64,000 bases of DNA, from contig CAUEEP010000910.1 in the NCBI GenBank assembly GCA_958450365.1, positions 1-64,000 of the forward strand, written 5' to 3'. A program made the position numbers and the translations under genes. Below the pieces are notes generated by a model. It saw only the letters and a list, made by a program, of their open reading frames with translations, was not told the origin of the DNA and searched no databases. This document shows, one piece after another, positions 1-10,783 of this stretch. The first letter of the stretch is position 1. Every line of letters starts with the position of its first letter. The DNA is from Mesorhabditis belari. Lineage: Eukaryota > Nematoda > Chromadorea > Rhabditida > Rhabditidae.

Positions 1-152
1 GATTGATTGACTTTTCTCATGCTTTAACCTTTGTAGGTTTTTACGGCCTAGGTATCCCAAGGCAATTTCACTATTTCCTGACATTTCCGTTATCCTTAAA
101 GCACCTCTTTATGTTAAAACAAGCCTAATCTTTTTATTTACAGGTAGAAGTC

Positions 153-1127
153 ATGCGGTTCGAAATGAAGAATTTGACGTCATTTCCTGTGGAGAAGTTG
201 TGTTTCGATTTGAAGTTAGAAGCGTTGGAACAAATGGAACCAAGGGATGTTGTGGAGTTGGCCAAGGTGAATCAAGGGTTTCAAGGGATGCTCGTGAGGG
301 ATCCGTCAATCGTTTTTGGAGAGCATGTCTCTCTGTTCGATGTAAACCTTTGGCATCGGATCAGGAAGTTTTCAAATTCAGCTGAATGGTATTTCAATGT
401 CAATCGTGACTTTTCTTTCGTCAAGAAGATTCGATGGTGCGATGACTGGCTGATCAAGATGGATGATCAATTCAACGACGAGATAAATACACTTCTGAAG
501 AATTTAAAGTCGGTGAATCGATTGGAGTTGCATTTTAGTTCAAAAGAAGGCCTGGAGAGATTTTTCTCAAATTTCCACGCATCGATCAAGAAAGAAGCAA
601 CACTGAATTGTTTGGATTTCCGCCACAATGGTTTCCAGAATCGAGTAATCGAAGATCTGATCGAGAATTTTCTGGTGGCTCCTCAACTGAAGGATTGCGA
701 GATGATTCATTTTCGCTATCTTTCTGAAGATTCAGTTCGCTTTTGCTACAACGCCTTGTTGAAGACTGAAATCAAAAACGTTTTTATGTCGGTGTATCGT
801 TGCAGTAATTGGATTATTCAACATATCAACACCAATGGAATCCCGAGCAAGAACCCTGAGGCTGCTGTTTTCCTTCAAGCATCTAAAGGTTGCTTCACGA
901 CGTCTCTCTCAGAAAATCCAGGAATGCGACGAGTCGATGGAGAGAATCGTCTTCGACTTCTCGAACAGGCGAACGACGTTATGAGGAATTTTGGATATTC
1001 TGATTACTTCATGGAAGGATGCGCAATGTTCCGTCGACGTTTTGATTCAACTAAGGACTGCATCTGCGTGTACGAGCAACAACATCACTCTGGGGCCTTC
1101 TTGGCCTTCTACGTTCCGGTCGATTAA
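153..1127 (+). CDS. F-box-like family protein, copy A (intact)
   Basis: Open frame of 324 residues. Residues about 10-45 (pattern FPxEKLxF...LEQMEPRDVxxLAKVNQGFQ) resemble a degenerate F-box, the Skp1-binding motif of SCF ubiquitin ligases. The rest is a family-specific region with a conserved block GMRRVDGENRLRLL and the ending FLAFYVPVD; I do not recognise it. The ATG follows a splice or trans-splice acceptor (TTTACAG nine bases upstream), and the same start context recurs in the other intact copies. AATAAA follows at 1246-1251. It is nearly identical to the inverted copy at 17598-18572; differences cluster around residues 70-100 and 225-250. The F-box role is family inference; expression is unknown. 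Confidence 0.6.
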   Translation: MRFEMKNLTSFPVEKLCFDLKLEALEQMEPRDVVELAKVNQGFQGMLVRDPSIVFGEHVSLFDVNLWHRIRKFSNSAEWYFNVNRDFSFVKKIRWCDDWLIKMDDQFNDEINTLLKNLKSVNRLELHFSSKEGLERFFSNFHASIKKEATLNCLDFRHNGFQNRVIEDLIENFLVAPQLKDCEMIHFRYLSEDSVRFCYNALLKTEIKNVFMSVYRCSNWIIQHINTNGIPSKNPEAAVFLQASKGCFTTSLSENPGMRRVDGENRLRLLEQANDVMRNFGYSDYFMEGCAMFRRRFDSTKDCICVYEQQHHSGAFLAFYVPVD

Positions 1128-1245
1128 AATCACTCTTTGATGATTCATTGTATTTTGTGGCTTTCTATCATTGTTTCCATTTTTTCAATTGACAGATCAT
1201 TGGTATTTTTTTCTGCCATATTTTGTTGCCCTTTCAATTATCCAA

Positions 1246-1251
1246 AATAAA
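1246..1251 (+). other. Poly(A) signal of F-box-like copy A
   Basis: AATAAA about 120 bases after the stop. The same signal and surrounding bases recur downstream of the copies at 17598, 31266, 44355 and 47763, so 3' flanks were duplicated with the genes. Confidence 0.6.
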
Positions 1252-1254
1252 GTT

Positions 1255-2065
1255 TTAAAATCTTTTGTGAAATGAAAAGAAAGCGATCGCGAGTTTATCC
1301 GTACTTTTATTCGGTTCCAATCTGGTATATTTCTTGAACTGTCTTGAACTCAAGCTGGAGGCAGTACGAGCAAATTGAGTTCAAATGATAGAATATGTAA
1401 AATTTCCAAAAAATTTGGTTTAGGTGGTTATGGATGGATAGATCCTGGTGGCGGCGTGATTTGTCGCAAACATGATCGTTGACGGTGAGTGATTGTGCAG
1501 AGATATCCAGGACTCGAGAAAAACGACTCGATTTCGCCTTATCTTTAAAACGCCTTATCTTTGACTGAAAAATGGGGTCTGAATTTGGTCTACGGCACGT
1601 TACGACAAATTCCTTTTTCTAACACAACGAAAAGCTTACATGATATCCAAACTAGCGATTATTGTAAAAATTTTGAAAAACCGCGAAGAACTCGTCAAAA
1701 TCTGAGCCTCGACAATCCCGTATTCTGATTTTCAAAAAATCTTGCTTATGGTTTATGGGGTCACAGACGCTACAAGTCACATCGACTTCAAAACAGCGCG
1801 TTCTGGCACACAGAGACTTTTTCAGATGGTTTAATTACCCAAGTTTCCAGAATGTGCGCGTTTACATGCGCCGTCAAGGTACAAACAGAATTTCCAAGAA
1901 AAACAATTTTTTTTTTGCGATAAAACTTAGATATTTTTTATTTTTCAATCTTTTTTCGAATTTGATAAATTTGAGCTCTGGAGTATCTTTTGACACCAAA
2001 CCCATGAAAATCCGCTGTCTGTAAAGAATTGGCAGCCACGATTTGAAGAATCGCTTTTTCTAGTA
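1255..2065. other. Intergenic, inverted match to 17.2-17.4 kb
   Basis: No gene seen. Bases 1260-1490 match the flank of copy D in inverted orientation, including a stretch ending in GTTGACGGTGAG that also forms one arm of the palindrome at 17143-17270. The remainder up to the mariner target site is AT-rich and unrecognised. Confidence 0.5.
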
Positions 2066-3331
2066 TTAGGTTGGCAACTAAATAATGGCCCTCGCCCTTT
2101 TTTGATAAAATCTTTTAATCTTTGCGTTTAATCTACCCTCGCTTGTTTTTAATTGAGTATTACTGAATTTCTGGTGCATTATTATACGTTTTTTACTTTC
2201 CTTGATTTGATACTTTTGAAATAATTTTGTTTAGAAATGGAAGATCTCAAATATCGAATGCGTGTCTGTCTCTGGTACGACTACAAACAAGACAAAACAG
2301 CTGCCGAATCCTACAGAGATTTATTGCGAGTTTTTGGTGATGAGGCTCTTTCCGAAACACAATGTAAGAGATGGTATCGACGGTTCAAGGAAGGGGATGA
2401 AAGTCTTGAAGATGATCCTCGCCAAGGACGACCCGAACCTCTGCAGAACGATATTTTGGAAGCAGCCTTAAAGGAGGATCCAAGTCAAACATCACGCGAG
2501 CTAGGGGATCGATTGGGCTTTTCGCATACTGCAATCGAAAAGCGACTTCATGCATTGGGGAAAAGTAACCGCAGTGGAAAGTGGATTCCGCATGAATTGA
2601 GCGAAGAAAATAAGGCTACTCGTGTTACCACAGCTGGAATACTACTAAAACTTGCGAAAAAGGGAAGCTTCTTGAATTCCATTGTCACTTCTGATGAAAA
2701 ATGGAACTTTTATGATAATCGAACGCGAAAACGACAGTGGCTTAGCACAAACGAAGACCCAAAACCAACTCCGAAGCCGGATATTCACTCAAAGAAAACT
2801 CTCCTCTGTGTGTGGTGGAGTTCTCGTGGGTTGGTGCATTTCGAGGTTCTCAAAAGCCGGCAAACGGGTAATTCAGAACTCTATTCGTCTCAACTACATC
2901 GTGTAGATCAAGCAATTCGCTCTCAAGGACTCGAACCCTCTTCAATTCATTTTCTCTATGATAACGCAAAACCACACACTGCAAAACTTACAATGGAGAA
3001 AATCGAGGAGTTGGGCTGGAATGTTCTTCCTCATGCGCCATACAGCCCGGATATGGGGCCTAGTGATTACTATCTTTTTCGATCGATGCAACACTTTCTA
3101 GCCGAGAAAAAGTTCAATGACCTTGACGAAGTCCGAATTTCAGTGCAGAAGTTCTTTGACGATCAACCAGAAGAATTTTTCAAGAGAGGAATCCAGTTGC
3201 TCCGTCAAAAGTGGAAAGAAGTAATAAAGAATGACGGAGAATACCTTTTGGATTGATGTTGATATTTGTTCATCCTGTTAATAAATTTTTTGTTTTTACT
3301 GAAAAGGGCCATTATTTAGTTGCCAACCTGA
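2066..3331 (+). mobile_element. Complete mariner element with TIRs and TA target duplication
   Basis: A 1266-bp element. The left end begins TTAGGTTGGCAACTAAATAA and the right end is its near-perfect inverse, differing at the second base (TTAGG against TCAGG). Both ends are flanked by TA (2064-2065 and 3332-3333), the mariner/Tc1 target duplication. It holds a single uninterrupted transposase gene. Length, TIR type and gene all fit a potentially autonomous mariner. Nothing in the sequence shows present activity. Confidence 0.93.
2237..3256 (+). CDS. Mariner transposase, DD34D, apparently intact
   Basis: 339 residues, the usual mariner length. The N-terminal half has the helix-turn-helix DNA-binding region and the KWIPHEL linker motif. 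The catalytic domain shows SDEKW (first Asp), YDNAKPHTA (second Asp) and YSPDMGPSDYYLF (third Asp), with 34 residues between the second and third Asp. It would excise and reinsert the element at TA sites in the nucleus. No stop, frameshift or missing catalytic residue was found. The start at 2237 lies shortly after an A/T-rich leader inside the left TIR side. Confidence 0.93.
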   Translation: MEDLKYRMRVCLWYDYKQDKTAAESYRDLLRVFGDEALSETQCKRWYRRFKEGDESLEDDPRQGRPEPLQNDILEAALKEDPSQTSRELGDRLGFSHTAIEKRLHALGKSNRSGKWIPHELSEENKATRVTTAGILLKLAKKGSFLNSIVTSDEKWNFYDNRTRKRQWLSTNEDPKPTPKPDIHSKKTLLCVWWSSRGLVHFEVLKSRQTGNSELYSSQLHRVDQAIRSQGLEPSSIHFLYDNAKPHTAKLTMEKIEELGWNVLPHAPYSPDMGPSDYYLFRSMQHFLAEKKFNDLDEVRISVQKFFDDQPEEFFKRGIQLLRQKWKEVIKNDGEYLLD

Positions 3332-3333
3332 TA

Positions 3334-4260
3334 CTTTCTCGTATCCAAATGAGTTACTAGAAGAAAAAAGTAGAAAAGTAGAACACGATTCACGGCGCAT
3401 AAAGACCTCCCCCAAGATGACAAAAGGTTTTGAGACGGCACAGTTAAAACTTGTTGTCATCTTGGGGGGAGGTCTTGGGCACTATGAACCCCAGTCACAG
3501 CATACCACCTTACTGACCCCCACAACTATGGCCCATCCACTTTCGGTACCCTGTGTATGCAAAAATGTCCTTCCAGTCCTTCCTCGGAGTCCTTCCTTGA
3601 GGTCCTTCCAAATACCGTTAAAAGTCTCGGAGTTTTGGGAGCTTTTGCACGTTCCAATCACAAAAACTCTACTAATCAGGGGAAATTCCGAGAAAACAAA
3701 CACAAAAGAACATTTAGAGAAAACGACTACTAGATACAGTCTTGAAATTATCTTGAATAAATAGAAAAATGAATAAGAAACATTTGTATTTAGAGCCAGT
3801 TGTAGGTCAATTGGTGAATTTGTCATTTAGAAACGCTAGTAGAAAAAAGTGTCCAAGAACTTATCGGCCAACCTAATAGATTAGACGTTTTGACTCTTCT
3901 TCAGTAATTGACAAAGTAAAAAAAACTTGCTTGAATAAACTAAGCAAAACAATGTTGTCTAAAACGAAAAGCAGAGCCGATTATTTTCTGTGCAATACGC
4001 TTGTACAAAGAACTACAACCTAAAATGAATAAGCTTTTGAAACAAAACTTACTAACTCCTAACTAACTCCGTTAATGAACTCTTAGGCTCTCAGTTAAAA
4101 GCCAAACGTGTTCAAACAATTGTGAACTCAAAATTTGAGGTACGACTCGGCTGCCATCGACGATCTCGAGGTCTGTTGGAAGGAGCAAAAGAAATGGTGG
4201 CCCACCGCTTTTGGAAAACACAAAAGTCAAAAGTTAATTGATTAATTTATTCATTCCGAT
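3334..4260. other. Intergenic with short hairpin and solo mariner-like end
   Basis: No convincing gene. It contains an inverted repeat at 3402-3476 and, at 3858-3880, the sequence CTTATCGGCCAACCTAATA. That sequence matches the outer end of the Tc3-like fragment at 54055-54075, so an older insertion probably ended here. Confidence 0.5.
3402..3476. repeat. 22-bp inverted repeat (hairpin)
   Basis: AAGACCTCCCCCAAGATGAC at 3402 pairs with GTCATCTTGGGGGGAGGTCT ending at 3476, separated by about 31 bases. The arms are nearly perfect. Confidence 0.75.
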
Positions 4261-4468
4261 AATTTATAGGTTATTTCATGTTGTGATTAAATTGGGTGAT
4301 TGTTGAGTTTTTAAAGAATAAACGAGTCTGAAAGCAATGAAAAACAAACGGCCAACAAACCAATAACGAACATCTAACAAGAATTGGAGAAAAAGTGGCA
4401 AATTTTGCAAAAATGGAAACAATGATAGAAAGCCACAAAAATATAAAATGAATCATCAAAGAGTGATT

Positions 4469-5434
4469 TTAATCGACCGGAACGTAGAAGGCCAATAAGC
4501 AATCAGAGCAATTCTGGTACACGCAGATGCAGTCCTTGGTTGAATCAAAACGTCGACGGAATATTGAGCTTCCTTCCATGAAGTAACCGGAATATCCAAA
4601 ATTCCTCATAACGTCGTTCGCCTGTTCGAGAAGTCGAAGACGATTCTCTCCATCGACTCGTCGCATCCCTGGATTTTCTGAGAGAGCCGTCTTGAAGTAA
4701 CGTTTATATGAATCAAGGAAAATAGCAGCCTCAGGGTTCTTGCTCGGGATTCCATTGGTGATAATATGGTGAACAATTCAATCATCGCAAAGTTCCACTG
4801 ACATAAAAATGTTTTGGAATTCAGCCTTCAACAAGGCGTTGTAGCAAAAGCGAATTGAATCTTCACAAAGATAGAGAAACCGAATCTTCTCGCAATACTT
4901 GAGTTCAGGTGCCACCAGAAAATTCTCGATCCGATCTTCGATTACTTGACTCTGGAAACCATTGAAGCGGAAAACGTTACAATTCAGTGTTGCTTCTTTC
5001 TTGATCGATGCGTGGAAATTTGAGAAGAATATCTCCAGGCCTTCTCCTGAATCCCATCGCAGCTTCAATCGATTCACCGACTTTAAATTTTTCAGAAGCG
5101 TATTTTTGTCCTCGTTGAATTGATCATCGATCTTGATCAGCAAGTCATCGCACCAGCGAATCTTCTTGACGAAAGAAAAGCCACGACTGAAATTCATTTC
5201 ATATGAATCTGAAAACTTCTCGATCCGATGATACCGATAGTCTAATTCGATTAGAAAGACGTGCTCTCCAAAAACGATTGACGGATCCCTCGCGAGCATC
5301 CCTTGGAATCCTTGATTCACCTTGGCCAACTCATACACATCTCTGCGTTCCATTTGCTCCAACGCTTCCAACTTCAAATCAAAACACAACTTCTCCATAG
5401 GAAATGATGTCAAATTCTTCATTTCGAACTCCAT
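4469..5434 (-). pseudogene. F-box-like family, copy B, single nonsense codon
   Basis: Collinear with the intact copies from the start (M-E-F-E-M-K) to the AFYVPVD ending. It is broken by one in-frame TGA at 4778-4780, where copies A and D have TGG (Trp). Downstream the same frame continues with GIPSKNPEAA and GMRRVDGENRLRLL. The F-box-like N-terminus is preserved. The spliced leader region upstream resembles copies A and D. It is either a recent pseudogene or, less likely, a truncated 218-residue product. Confidence 0.7.
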
Positions 5435-5559
5435 GACTCCTACCTGTCAATAAAAAGATTAGGCTTTGTTTTGACATAAAGAGGTGCTTTAAGGATAACG
5501 GAAATGTTAGGAAATAGTGAAATTGGCTTGGGATAGCCAGGCCGTAAAAACCTACAAAG

Positions 5560-6480
5560 GTTAAAGCTTGAGAAAAGTCAATCAATCCAAAATAAACAAC
5601 TGTTTCAAACAGTAGCTTCATCATCGAACAATATTTTGTAAATTTATTTCAAGTAACAACAATAACGAGAAAAGCTAGCAATCCATAACAAAAAGCTACA
5701 AGTACTAAGGCAGTTAGGGGAGCACTTGAAATCTGCTCAGGCGTGGTTTTTCTAGAGTAAATGATGACGCTGATCACGAAAAAAACATTTTTAAGTTATG
5801 TTTTCAATTAGAAACTTATCTGCCTGCGTGGTGCGGAGCCAACCCATAGGAAAACTAGGGAAATACAGTTTTTTCAAAAGAAAGTTAATCCAGTACATGT
5901 TTTTTAATCGAAAACAGCTTAAAAATATCTTTCGTGGTGAATGAGGCTAATGTTTGCAGAACGGCCACATAGATGTCGGCGAAACGACAGACTAAGCAAA
6001 AAGTCTAGCCCAATTTTAATGGAGCATTTTCAATTGCCGTCAAATCTCTCAAAAGTACCCACAAAACCCACAAACACACAAAATTCACATTCAAATGAAG
6101 CGGATCCTCTCTACCATGTGACTCTTTCGACTTCATCGGTGTAACGACCTTCCCAGGCTCTAGCTCTGAGGTGTTTAGTGAAGCAAACTAAAAAAGTTAA
6201 TTGTAAATTCAAATCCAGTGAAACAAGCTGAAAAATTACTCACTGATAAGCTATTAGAGTTGTCGTTGTTGAGCCACTAAACACCGATGTTTGTTGTTTT
6301 GAAGCTGCTGTCCGCGTTCTTGTTTTCGAAGCCTTCTGCGTTGCTGCGATTGGTGCCTATGCCGTCCGTTTGTGGAGACAGCTGATGTAAAAACATTTAG
6401 CGCTGGTGACGACTTCAGCTGGCCAATACTTTGTTCTGGATTTTCTTTATTGAATTGCAGAGCAGCCATACGATGAGAGT
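5560..6480 (-). other. Upstream part of duplicated unit (copy B): membrane-helix and KENP segments
   Basis: Reading on the minus strand: a coding-looking segment starting MAALQFNKENP at 6469, a short exon flanked by TTTTAG and a GTGAAT donor with VTPMKSKES, then a segment near 5560-5780 with a single strong hydrophobic stretch and the motif VIVVTWNKF. Equivalent segments precede the F-box-like genes at 17598, 31266 and 47763. The order suggests a small tail-anchored protein, but joining phases are not all resolved and I cannot tell whether it is a live gene. Confidence 0.35.
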
Positions 6481-6639
6481 CTCCATTTTACGTCCATAAG
6501 TAGCGCAAAGCCTCCATTTTACCAAAAATAAAGCCATTCGTTCATTTGAAACTAAGATTTTCTTGTTTTCCAATAAAGCCTGCCAGTGCTACCTAGAGCA
6601 TGTTTTATCCAAATAGAATGCCTTAGCACAGCACTAAAA

Positions 6640-7960
6640 GCCATCAACTGCCAAGATCCAAACTATGATTCGAGTTAACTTTTATTCAACCCATTCAAAA
6701 GCTCACGCGTCATCTCGCTTTGAATTGCATCATCGCAGAATCGCTGCAATTCGTCCAAGTGCTTTCAGGGCAACTCGATACACTAAATTTAAAAGTTTAA
6801 CCAATAAACGCTTCAAACACTCAACTTTTTCAGGGCATTCTGGTCGATGATGGATCATCGCTTCGCCGGTGAGGATTCCAAGAGAAAATTGCAAGTATCG
6901 GTATTTGACCCTCACTAAATTTGAAAATTTAATCGTTTCGCAATTTTTGACGGAGAGGGACTAAAGTTAACAAAACAAAGGGTATATTGCTTTTTGTTTC
7001 GATTCTTTTTTTCATTTACATTAAAGGAAACACTCAAAAATGTCTTAAATAGATCATTTTAAAGCAGTTTTTAAGCAAATCTCAAAAAACCCACTCAAAT
7101 GAGTCACCGCGATATGTTCCTTGAAATGATGTGTATCGAGGCTGTCGAAGTGGCCAAAGGTGCATGTGTAGAAGTCGCTTCCATACCTGAAAAAAAAATT
7201 GAGGACTTTTCAACAAAACAAGTAATTCAAACTGAAGAAACAAGTAAAGGGGCCCAAAACTCATGGAAATGTTAAGAATTTGTTCAACTAAAGCTTATCC
7301 GCGCTAAACTTTTCTTTAGACGGGGACTCCAGCTCAAGAACACCCGTTTTCGAGCATTTTAAAGAGAAATATCATGGTTGGTGGGTTGGTTGGTTCGATA
7401 TAGGACATAGGTTGGTTCCCTCAAAAAAAGGTGTCAACACGGAAACCGATCTTTGGCTTGAATTCACGCCGTCGAAAACCTCGCCTATTGCATTCCCATT
7501 TGCGCCTTTGGTCATTGACAGCACCGTAAAGTTTCGTGTCTTGCGCACAAATTGAACAAGCTCGCCTTAAATCGGCAAGCCAACCCTCAACAGATCATCG
7601 GGTTGATCAAGCTTTCTCGACAGTTCATGGAGCGTAATGCCTCTAATAGATTGTAAAGCGTTCATTTGTAAAAATTCGTTTGCAAATGATCAAAAACATT
7701 CTAAATTTGCAGCTTATTTTTGGGCCATCAGAGTAGTATATGTCATTACTACAGAGAATATTAGCTAAATAGCTTGTAATTTCCCAAAAACAATCAGTGT
7801 TTTGGTCGTGAACATGATGTTTGTCTTTAAAAAGCTCAAAATTTGCATTTAATTTTTGGTAGTGAAATTCGAAGAGAAGAAAAGCTTTCAGTTTCAGAGT
7901 TTCTTTATCATCGTTTTGGTTAAGAATAGGTCTATTCACAATTAACAAGATAGAGAAAAA
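6640..7960 (-). repeat. Duplicated unit, 5' half (copy B)
   Basis: Contains minus-strand coding-looking pieces shared with other copies (VECLKRLLVKLLNLVYRV near 6730-6850; a piece ending VTHLSGFL-type near 7082-7150) and a degenerate version of the Merlin-like zinc-ribbon segment near 7500-7680. It also carries the landmark CGGAGAGGGACTAAAGTTAA. Related blocks lie at 8430-9330, 19490-20960, 29230-30560, 37310-37735 and 50090-51330. Confidence 0.6.
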
Positions 7961-8150
7961 ACTGATTGAGAAAAAATTAAAGGCTATCTTTTGGTATAAT
8001 AAACCTGACAGTTTCCCAAAAATTAACTGAAAAAAATCCTTTGCAAGCGCTCTTTAAGTAGTTTTCTTTTTCGCCATGGGAAGGGTTACGGTATTATCCA
8101 CGCTTTACGCACGCAGAAAGTCGTCAAACCTAGGCTTCGGAAAACAAAAC

Positions 8151-8262
8151 TTAATCAAAACCAAAACCACCAAAACCAAAACAAACCAAAACCAAACCAA
8201 AACCAAACCAAAACCAAAACAAACCAAAACCAAAGCCAAAACCAAAACTAACCAAAACTCGC
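8151..8262 (+). repeat. AAAACC-rich simple repeat
   Basis: Irregular tandem array of AAAACC/AAAACAAACC, interrupted once by GCC. It produces a Lys/Thr/Gln/Asn-rich spurious frame. It is not the nematode telomere repeat TTAGGC. Confidence 0.85.
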
Positions 8263-8429
8263 CAATATCTCGCGACTGGGAAGAGCTAGCGAAAATCTGT
8301 TTGCAGATTTGAAATCAGCGTCCAAAAATCTATCCCATAGGCTATTTTTTGTTTCGAAATTTCGAGGTCGTGTTTTGGTCCTTTTTTCGGCAGCGAGATT
8401 TTGTGGAGTGAGAAAAAGTGAAAGGCAAA

Positions 8430-9330
8430 TTTAGTCGTGTAGCAATCTTTGACGGAGAGGGACTAAAGTTAACAAAACAAAACGTATATTGCTTTTTGTT
8501 TCAATTCTTTTTGTCATTTACATTAATGGAAACACTGAAAACATCTTAAATAGATAATTTTAAAGCTTTTAAGCAAATCTCCAAAAACCCACTCAAATGA
8601 GCCACCGCGATGTGTTCCTTCAAATGATGCGTGTCGAGGTTGCTGAGGTGGCTAAAGGTGCATGTGTAACGCCAAGGTGCATCTGTAGAAGTCGCTTTCA
8701 TACCTGAAAAAAAATTTGAAAACTTTTCAACAAAACAATAATTCAAACTGAAGAAACAAGTAAACAGGCCCAAAACTCATGAAAATGTTAAGAATTTGTT
8801 CGACTACAGCTTATCCGCGCTAGACTTTTCTTTAGACGGGGTTTCCAGCTCAAGAACACACGTTTTCGAGCATTTTAAAGACAAATGCTCGAATGGTTAT
8901 GGTTGGTAGGTTGGTTGATTGGTTATAGGACATAGGTTGGTTCCCTCAAAAAGAGTCTCAACACGGAAACCGATCTTTGGCTTGACTTCATGCCGTCGAA
9001 AAGCTCGCCTATTGCATTCCCTTCTGCGCCTTTGGTCATTGACACCACCGTAAAGTTTCATGTCTTTCTCGACAGTTCATGGAGCGTAATGCCTTCAACA
9101 GATTGTAAAGCGTTCATTTGTAACAATTCGTTTGCAAATGATCAAAAAATCTCTAAATTCGCAGCTTATGTTTCGGCCATTACAGTAGTATATGCTATTA
9201 CTACACAGAATATTAGCTAAATATCTTGTAATTTATCAAAAACAATTAATGTTTTGGTCGTGAACATCATATTTGTCTTTAAAATGCTCAAAATTTGCAT
9301 TTAATCAAGTGTGTTTTGACAGCGGAAAAT
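8430..9330 (-). repeat. Second partial copy of the unit's 5' half
   Basis: Matches 6960-7960 closely from the CGGAGAGGGACTAAAGTTAA landmark onward, giving two head-to-tail partial copies between 6.6 and 9.3 kb. A piece with HHLKEHIAVAHLSGFL is readable on the minus strand at 8570-8640. The end at about 9300-9360 (TTGACAACCTACC) is shared with 29230 and 51310 and is probably a mobile-element breakpoint. Confidence 0.6.
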
Positions 9331-9583
9331 GCCGAATTTTTGATTGACAACCTACCTTAAAAATGCTATTTTCGGCATCAGATATAGATTATCCCCAGAA
9401 AAATGAAAACCTCGCGAAAAATTTATAAATGTTTTGCGCAAAAGTTTTCACGAGATTTTTGGAGCTACTCCTGGGTGGTTGTTTTTTTAAATTGCTGATT
9501 TTGCTTCTCGATTTTTGCATTTTTTCTATTATCAAATCTCGACAAAGGACGTTTCATTTTGACGTTTTGATGTTATTTTGCAG

Positions 9584-9695
9584 AAAAATAGTTGGCCTTG
9601 CTAATGAAACAAACCGTAGTTCAATTGGTGCATTTGTTGGTTTTAGATGGAAGTACGAAAAGGAAGGAAAAGACTTTCTGGATAAATTATTGTAA
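9584..9695 (+). other. Orphan 3'-terminal exon, unknown family
   Basis: After acceptor TATTTTGCAG the frame reads KIVGLANETNRSSIGAF and ends DFLDKLL with TAA. It looks coding by composition and splice context. An inverted copy lies near 28170-28290. I found no partner exon with certainty. Confidence 0.35.
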
Positions 9696-9751
9696 TCATT
9701 TTACAAATCAGGTTGTAATCAGGTGACTAGGCGTTTTCAGTATCAACTCAC

Positions 9752-9815
9752 ATTCTTCATCTCCGAGATCGGTGGTCGGCGCGGGATTGGACACCTGGGT
9801 GGCCGCTTGAATCAT
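9752..9815 (-). other. Small first exon MIQAATQ (duplicated block)
   Basis: ATG nine bases after TTTCAG, reading MIQAATQVSNPAPTTDLGDEE and closing at a GTGAGT donor. The identical exon occurs on the plus strand at 28045-28108. The exact match and conserved splice signals suggest a real exon duplicated in an inverted block. Product unknown. Confidence 0.5.
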
Positions 9816-10063
9816 GGTGAGCGACTGAAATTTGTGATATACTAAGATGTAGGTTTTTCAATTGAAAAGGATAAAAATGTTCACCGGCAACTTGAAAACA
9901 ACGATTTGCGAAGCGATTTTAACAAAGCTGTAGGCTCAAAAGCTTCAGAAACGAAGAATGCTATGTGAATGCATCCAAAATGTTCTACCTCCAAGACTTA
10001 TCAACCCTAATTGGATCTTTAAGTAATAAAAGCAGTTTACAAAAGCAGCTTGAAAAAAAGTCG

Positions 10064-10208
10064 AGACGTGTTTATTTTTAAAGAGTCAACCGGACGATTC
10101 ATAGTTATGGCAAGAAATAATTGTTTGGCGCCAAGAAGGGAGCAGATAATTTCCCTCAGGTTAGAAAAGAAATATGCAAGAAGAGAATTGCCTGAGGCAG
10201 ATCACTAG
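10064..10208 (+). other. Recurrent C-terminal exon VFIFxExTGRF
   Basis: Frame reads VFIFKESTGRFIVMARN then a basic stretch and ends LPEADH with a stop. Copies with the same frame and stop occur on the minus strand near 27400-27540 and 36733-36880, differing by a few residues. Preservation in three copies suggests either recent duplication or constraint. Unknown family. Confidence 0.4.
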
Positions 10209-10273
10209 ATAACTTTTACAATAGTCGAGAAAGACTCCTGACTGTCTCTCACTCACAAAATTCCTTCAGCAAA

Positions 10274-10332
10274 AATGCGTCCAACGTCGCAGAAGAACTC
10301 TTCCGTCCAGAAGAAGAAGAAAAAGAAGAAGT
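10274..10332 (+). other. Recurrent short exon MRPTSQ with Lys tail
   Basis: ATG soon after an acceptor (CCTTCAG), reading MRPTSQKNSS followed by a Lys run, then GTAAGT. Minus-strand copies lie near 27245-27310 and 36600-36655, where the Lys run is a variable CTT microsatellite. Highly basic start; function unknown. Confidence 0.4.
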
Positions 10333-10783
10333 AAGTTCCACCTTTCGTTCTTCCCACGAGCACCGGGATTACACTGTTACTAATAGGTCAAAGTGGTTCC
10401 GGTGCCTAATAAATGGAGAATGGATGATAAATTTACAAACGAGTGCTAAATTGCCATGCGACGTTCAAATTTGAATACAAAGCAGAAAAATTAACATACC
10501 TACTTGCTTTTTGACCTTGCGAAATCGGGACTTTTCCGAACTTCTTTTTGGCTGGAATGGGATAAATTACTATGCCAAGGGCATAGTAGGACAATTACTC
10601 GATAAATTACTATGCCAAAGGCATGACAGATGATAAAGTTATAAATGTCAATTGCAGGAGAAAATCATTTAGTTACAGACAATTTTGCTTTCCGATTATT
10701 TATTTTTGATTATTAGCGTATTATTATTTTTCCTATTACATTCGTATTTCCAACACTTTCAAAACAAAAGTTATAATTTGCAG

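Noticed and set aside
200..385. Second frame inside F-box-like copy A
   Set aside because: Shadow of the real frame; it recurs only because the gene is duplicated.
8151..8262. Telomere-like or CRISPR-like array
   Set aside because: Units are irregular AAAACC variants, not TTAGGC and without spacers; a simple repeat.
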